A program made the position numbers and the translations under genes. A stretch of DNA of 64,000 nucleotides from Echinococcus granulosus (lineage: Eukaryota > Platyhelminthes > Cestoda > Cyclophyllidea > Taeniidae). Under the pieces are notes generated by a model that was given only the letters and a program-made list of their open reading frames with translations, had not been told where the DNA came from and did no database searches. The stretch spans positions 1 to 64,000 of the forward strand of contig NW_020170454.1 in the NCBI RefSeq assembly GCF_000524195.1, read 5' to 3'. Of this stretch, positions 62,801 to 64,000 are shown piece after piece. Numbering within the stretch: the stretch's first letter is position 1; the number at the start of each line of letters is the position of its first letter.

Positions 62801-64000
62801 CCTCTACGATGACATCTGAAGAGGAGTCAGATAGGAAATATTCAGAAATGGGGGCAGAGAGGAGGACTCTTGACGAAGCTCGTTCAAAGGTGGATGAATG
62901 ATTGGATCTCTGTCTAATTTCTGAATGTCGATGCCTTCCATCTACGGCTTTTCTCAAAAACGGCGATATCACTCACCTTCGATTTATTCATACGAATACC
63001 ATCCTACTTTTTTATTCAAATGTCTTTTCTTTTTGTAAAATAACCCTCTCAATCCATTTTTTTGCCTGATTCAAGATAGCTGAATTGGAAGCCCAAATCT
63101 CAACCCTTCGCCTGAATTCTGTAAGTTTGCCGCTGATCTGTTGAATCAGTTTTTTTTACTTTCTTATTCTCATNNNNNNNNNNNNNNNNNNNNNNNNNNN
63201 NNNNNNNNNNNNNNNNNNNNNNNNNNNNNNNNNNNNNNNNNNNNNNNNNNNNNNNNNNNNNNNNNNNNNNNNNTTTTTTTTACTTTTCTTTATTCTCATT
63301 TCTGTGGAATTTCCACCAGATGGCTGAGATGGAAGGACTTGAAAAAGAGGTCACTGAACTTAGAGGTCTTTCGCAGCGCCAAGCTGAACATATTGTCGCG
63401 TTGGAGAAAGCTCAAGACTGCAATGCTGTGGCGAAGGAGAAGGCGCTTAGTGAAGCGCAGTCTAAGGTAGATGATGTTGATGTTGTTCATGTTTTAAACA
63501 AGTGGTGATCCGCGCAGTACTCTCCAACACGGGTCCATCAATGCCATCACTAAGCTACGCTTATCCCATGCCTTCATTCATTTCTTCCAGATCTATTCGC
63601 AATGCACCCATCTTTGATCCACCCGCCTCTCTACTTGTTGACGATCCATTCCTGATGTATTCACCTAACTCGGATCCGTCTTCCTACAATCTTTAGACCC
63701 ATCCACTCGTCCATCCACTTTGAAATACTTTATTTTTGCGTCTTACGTCCAAGTTTTTACTAGCCCTCCCCCCTCACTGCTTTTTTGTAATTATTAGGTA
63801 ACTGAACTAGAATCGCAAATTGAAAGCCTTCGTCGGAACCCCGTAAGTTGACGGGCAATCTACTATTGAATGTGAACTCTTGGCTCCCCTCTGCATTACT
63901 CACTAACAGCATTTTATGCGAATGTTTTCTAGCTTTCAAACAAGGAGGAACTTGAAAAGGAGGTTAATGAACTGCGACATCTCTCAGACCAACAAGCTAA
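53849..64000 (+). CDS. GOLGA2: golgin subfamily A member 2 (GM130), 3' end beyond the window
   Basis: Cis-Golgi coiled-coil tether. Phase-consistent exons: 53849-53896, 53932-54003, 54179-54213, 54249-54422, 54584-54839, 56811-56987, 57874-58104, 58818-58979, 59467-59670, 60547-60676, 61159-61361, 62424-62612, 62674-62889, 63076-63120, 63320-63466, 63798-63842, 63933 onward; about 800 residues before the edge. The start MSQLSREERLENARRK, LQEFRSAQSQQQ resembles the basic p115-binding N-terminus of GM130. A Ser/Asn-rich linker follows, then long coiled coils. The most telling matches are RAHSQTVGALVAEKTELEAK (like the family's HIQTIGILVSEK block) and TSERTALSRAMEQNAVLKDR. Exon 14 to exon 17 show an internal duplication around the second N gap. 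Assignment as GM130 is good; another golgin is possible. Confidence 0.78.
54840..56810 (+). other. 2-kb intron of GOLGA2
   Basis: Longest intron of the GM130 gene; it has some open frames (for example 55638-56036, 132 codons) with no recognised similarity or phase-compatible splice sites. A small missing exon cannot be excluded. Confidence 0.5.
61460..62340 (+). repeat. degenerate ATCCAT-rich intron sequence
   Basis: The intron between 61361 and 62424 is dominated by loosely repeated pyrimidine-rich words of the type TCCATYCATC, GATCCATCC and CATTCATC. The same style of sequence occurs in SMC4 introns at about 41360-41490, 42040-42430 and 43180-43260, and in GOLGA2 at 63530-63715. Confidence 0.65.
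63174..63273. other. 100-N assembly gap within a GOLGA2 intron
   Basis: Exactly 100 N. Both flanks carry nearly the same pyrimidine string (TTTTTTACTTTCTTATTCTCA left, TTTTTACTTTTCTTTATTCTC right), pointing to a collapsed or duplicated segment. Confidence 0.95.

Noticed and set aside
1..64000. CRISPR arrays, bacterial operons, rRNA genes, phage or virus-derived genes
   Set aside because: No regularly spaced repeats, no rRNA-like sequence and no viral or transposase-like coding sequence were seen; the window is eukaryotic.

Overview
This is a eukaryotic (metazoan) window: every confident gene is split by GT-AG introns, and the proteins are animal housekeeping proteins (ERM/merlin-type FERM protein, eEF1B, cytosolic malate dehydrogenase-like, ALKBH1, dienelactone hydrolase, ZNF706, SMC4, PSMD1/Rpn2, GM130/GOLGA2). 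Many introns are only 32-39 nt long, mixed with kilobase introns. That mixture, the moderate AT richness and the low gene density suggest a parasitic flatworm, most likely a cestode. The lineage is inference, not proof. Two 100-N scaffold gaps (37213-37312 and 63174-63273) show a draft assembly.

Layout: 1-2.1 kb, no recognisable gene. 2.1-12.4 kb, minus strand, an ERM/merlin-like gene of at least 15 exons whose first FERM lobe was not found. 12.4-19.3 kb, no confident gene. 19.4-21.8 kb, minus strand, eEF1B beta/delta. 22-25 kb, four copies of an undescribed ~180-bp dispersed repeat. 25.2-26.3 kb, plus strand, a malate-dehydrogenase-like gene that has lost its catalytic residues. 26.4-27.4 kb, minus strand, ALKBH1, convergent with the former. 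27.5-28.6 kb, minus strand, a possible unidentified gene. 28.6-33.8 kb, gene-poor. 33.8-35.2 kb, minus strand, dienelactone hydrolase family. 35.5-35.7 kb, minus strand, ZNF706-like. 36-38.7 kb, a repeat copy and a (CATC)n array with a gap. 38.7-46.0 kb, plus strand, SMC4. 46.8-52.2 kb, plus strand, PSMD1/Rpn2. 52.5-53.6 kb, two more repeat copies. 53.8 kb to the right edge, plus strand, GOLGA2/GM130, incomplete.

The genes do not form one pathway. They cover chromosome condensation (SMC4), proteasome function (PSMD1), translation elongation (eEF1B), Golgi tethering (GM130), cortex-membrane linkage (ERM), nucleic-acid demethylation (ALKBH1) and small-molecule hydrolysis. The most unusual items are the malate dehydrogenase pseudoenzyme, the ERM-like protein whose rod is partly replaced by tandem 51/54-nt repeat exons, the very long acidic tail of PSMD1, an exon-pair duplication in GM130, and the seven-copy dispersed repeat. 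Exon boundaries come from reading-frame phase matching plus splice consensus by eye; no transcript or database evidence was available.
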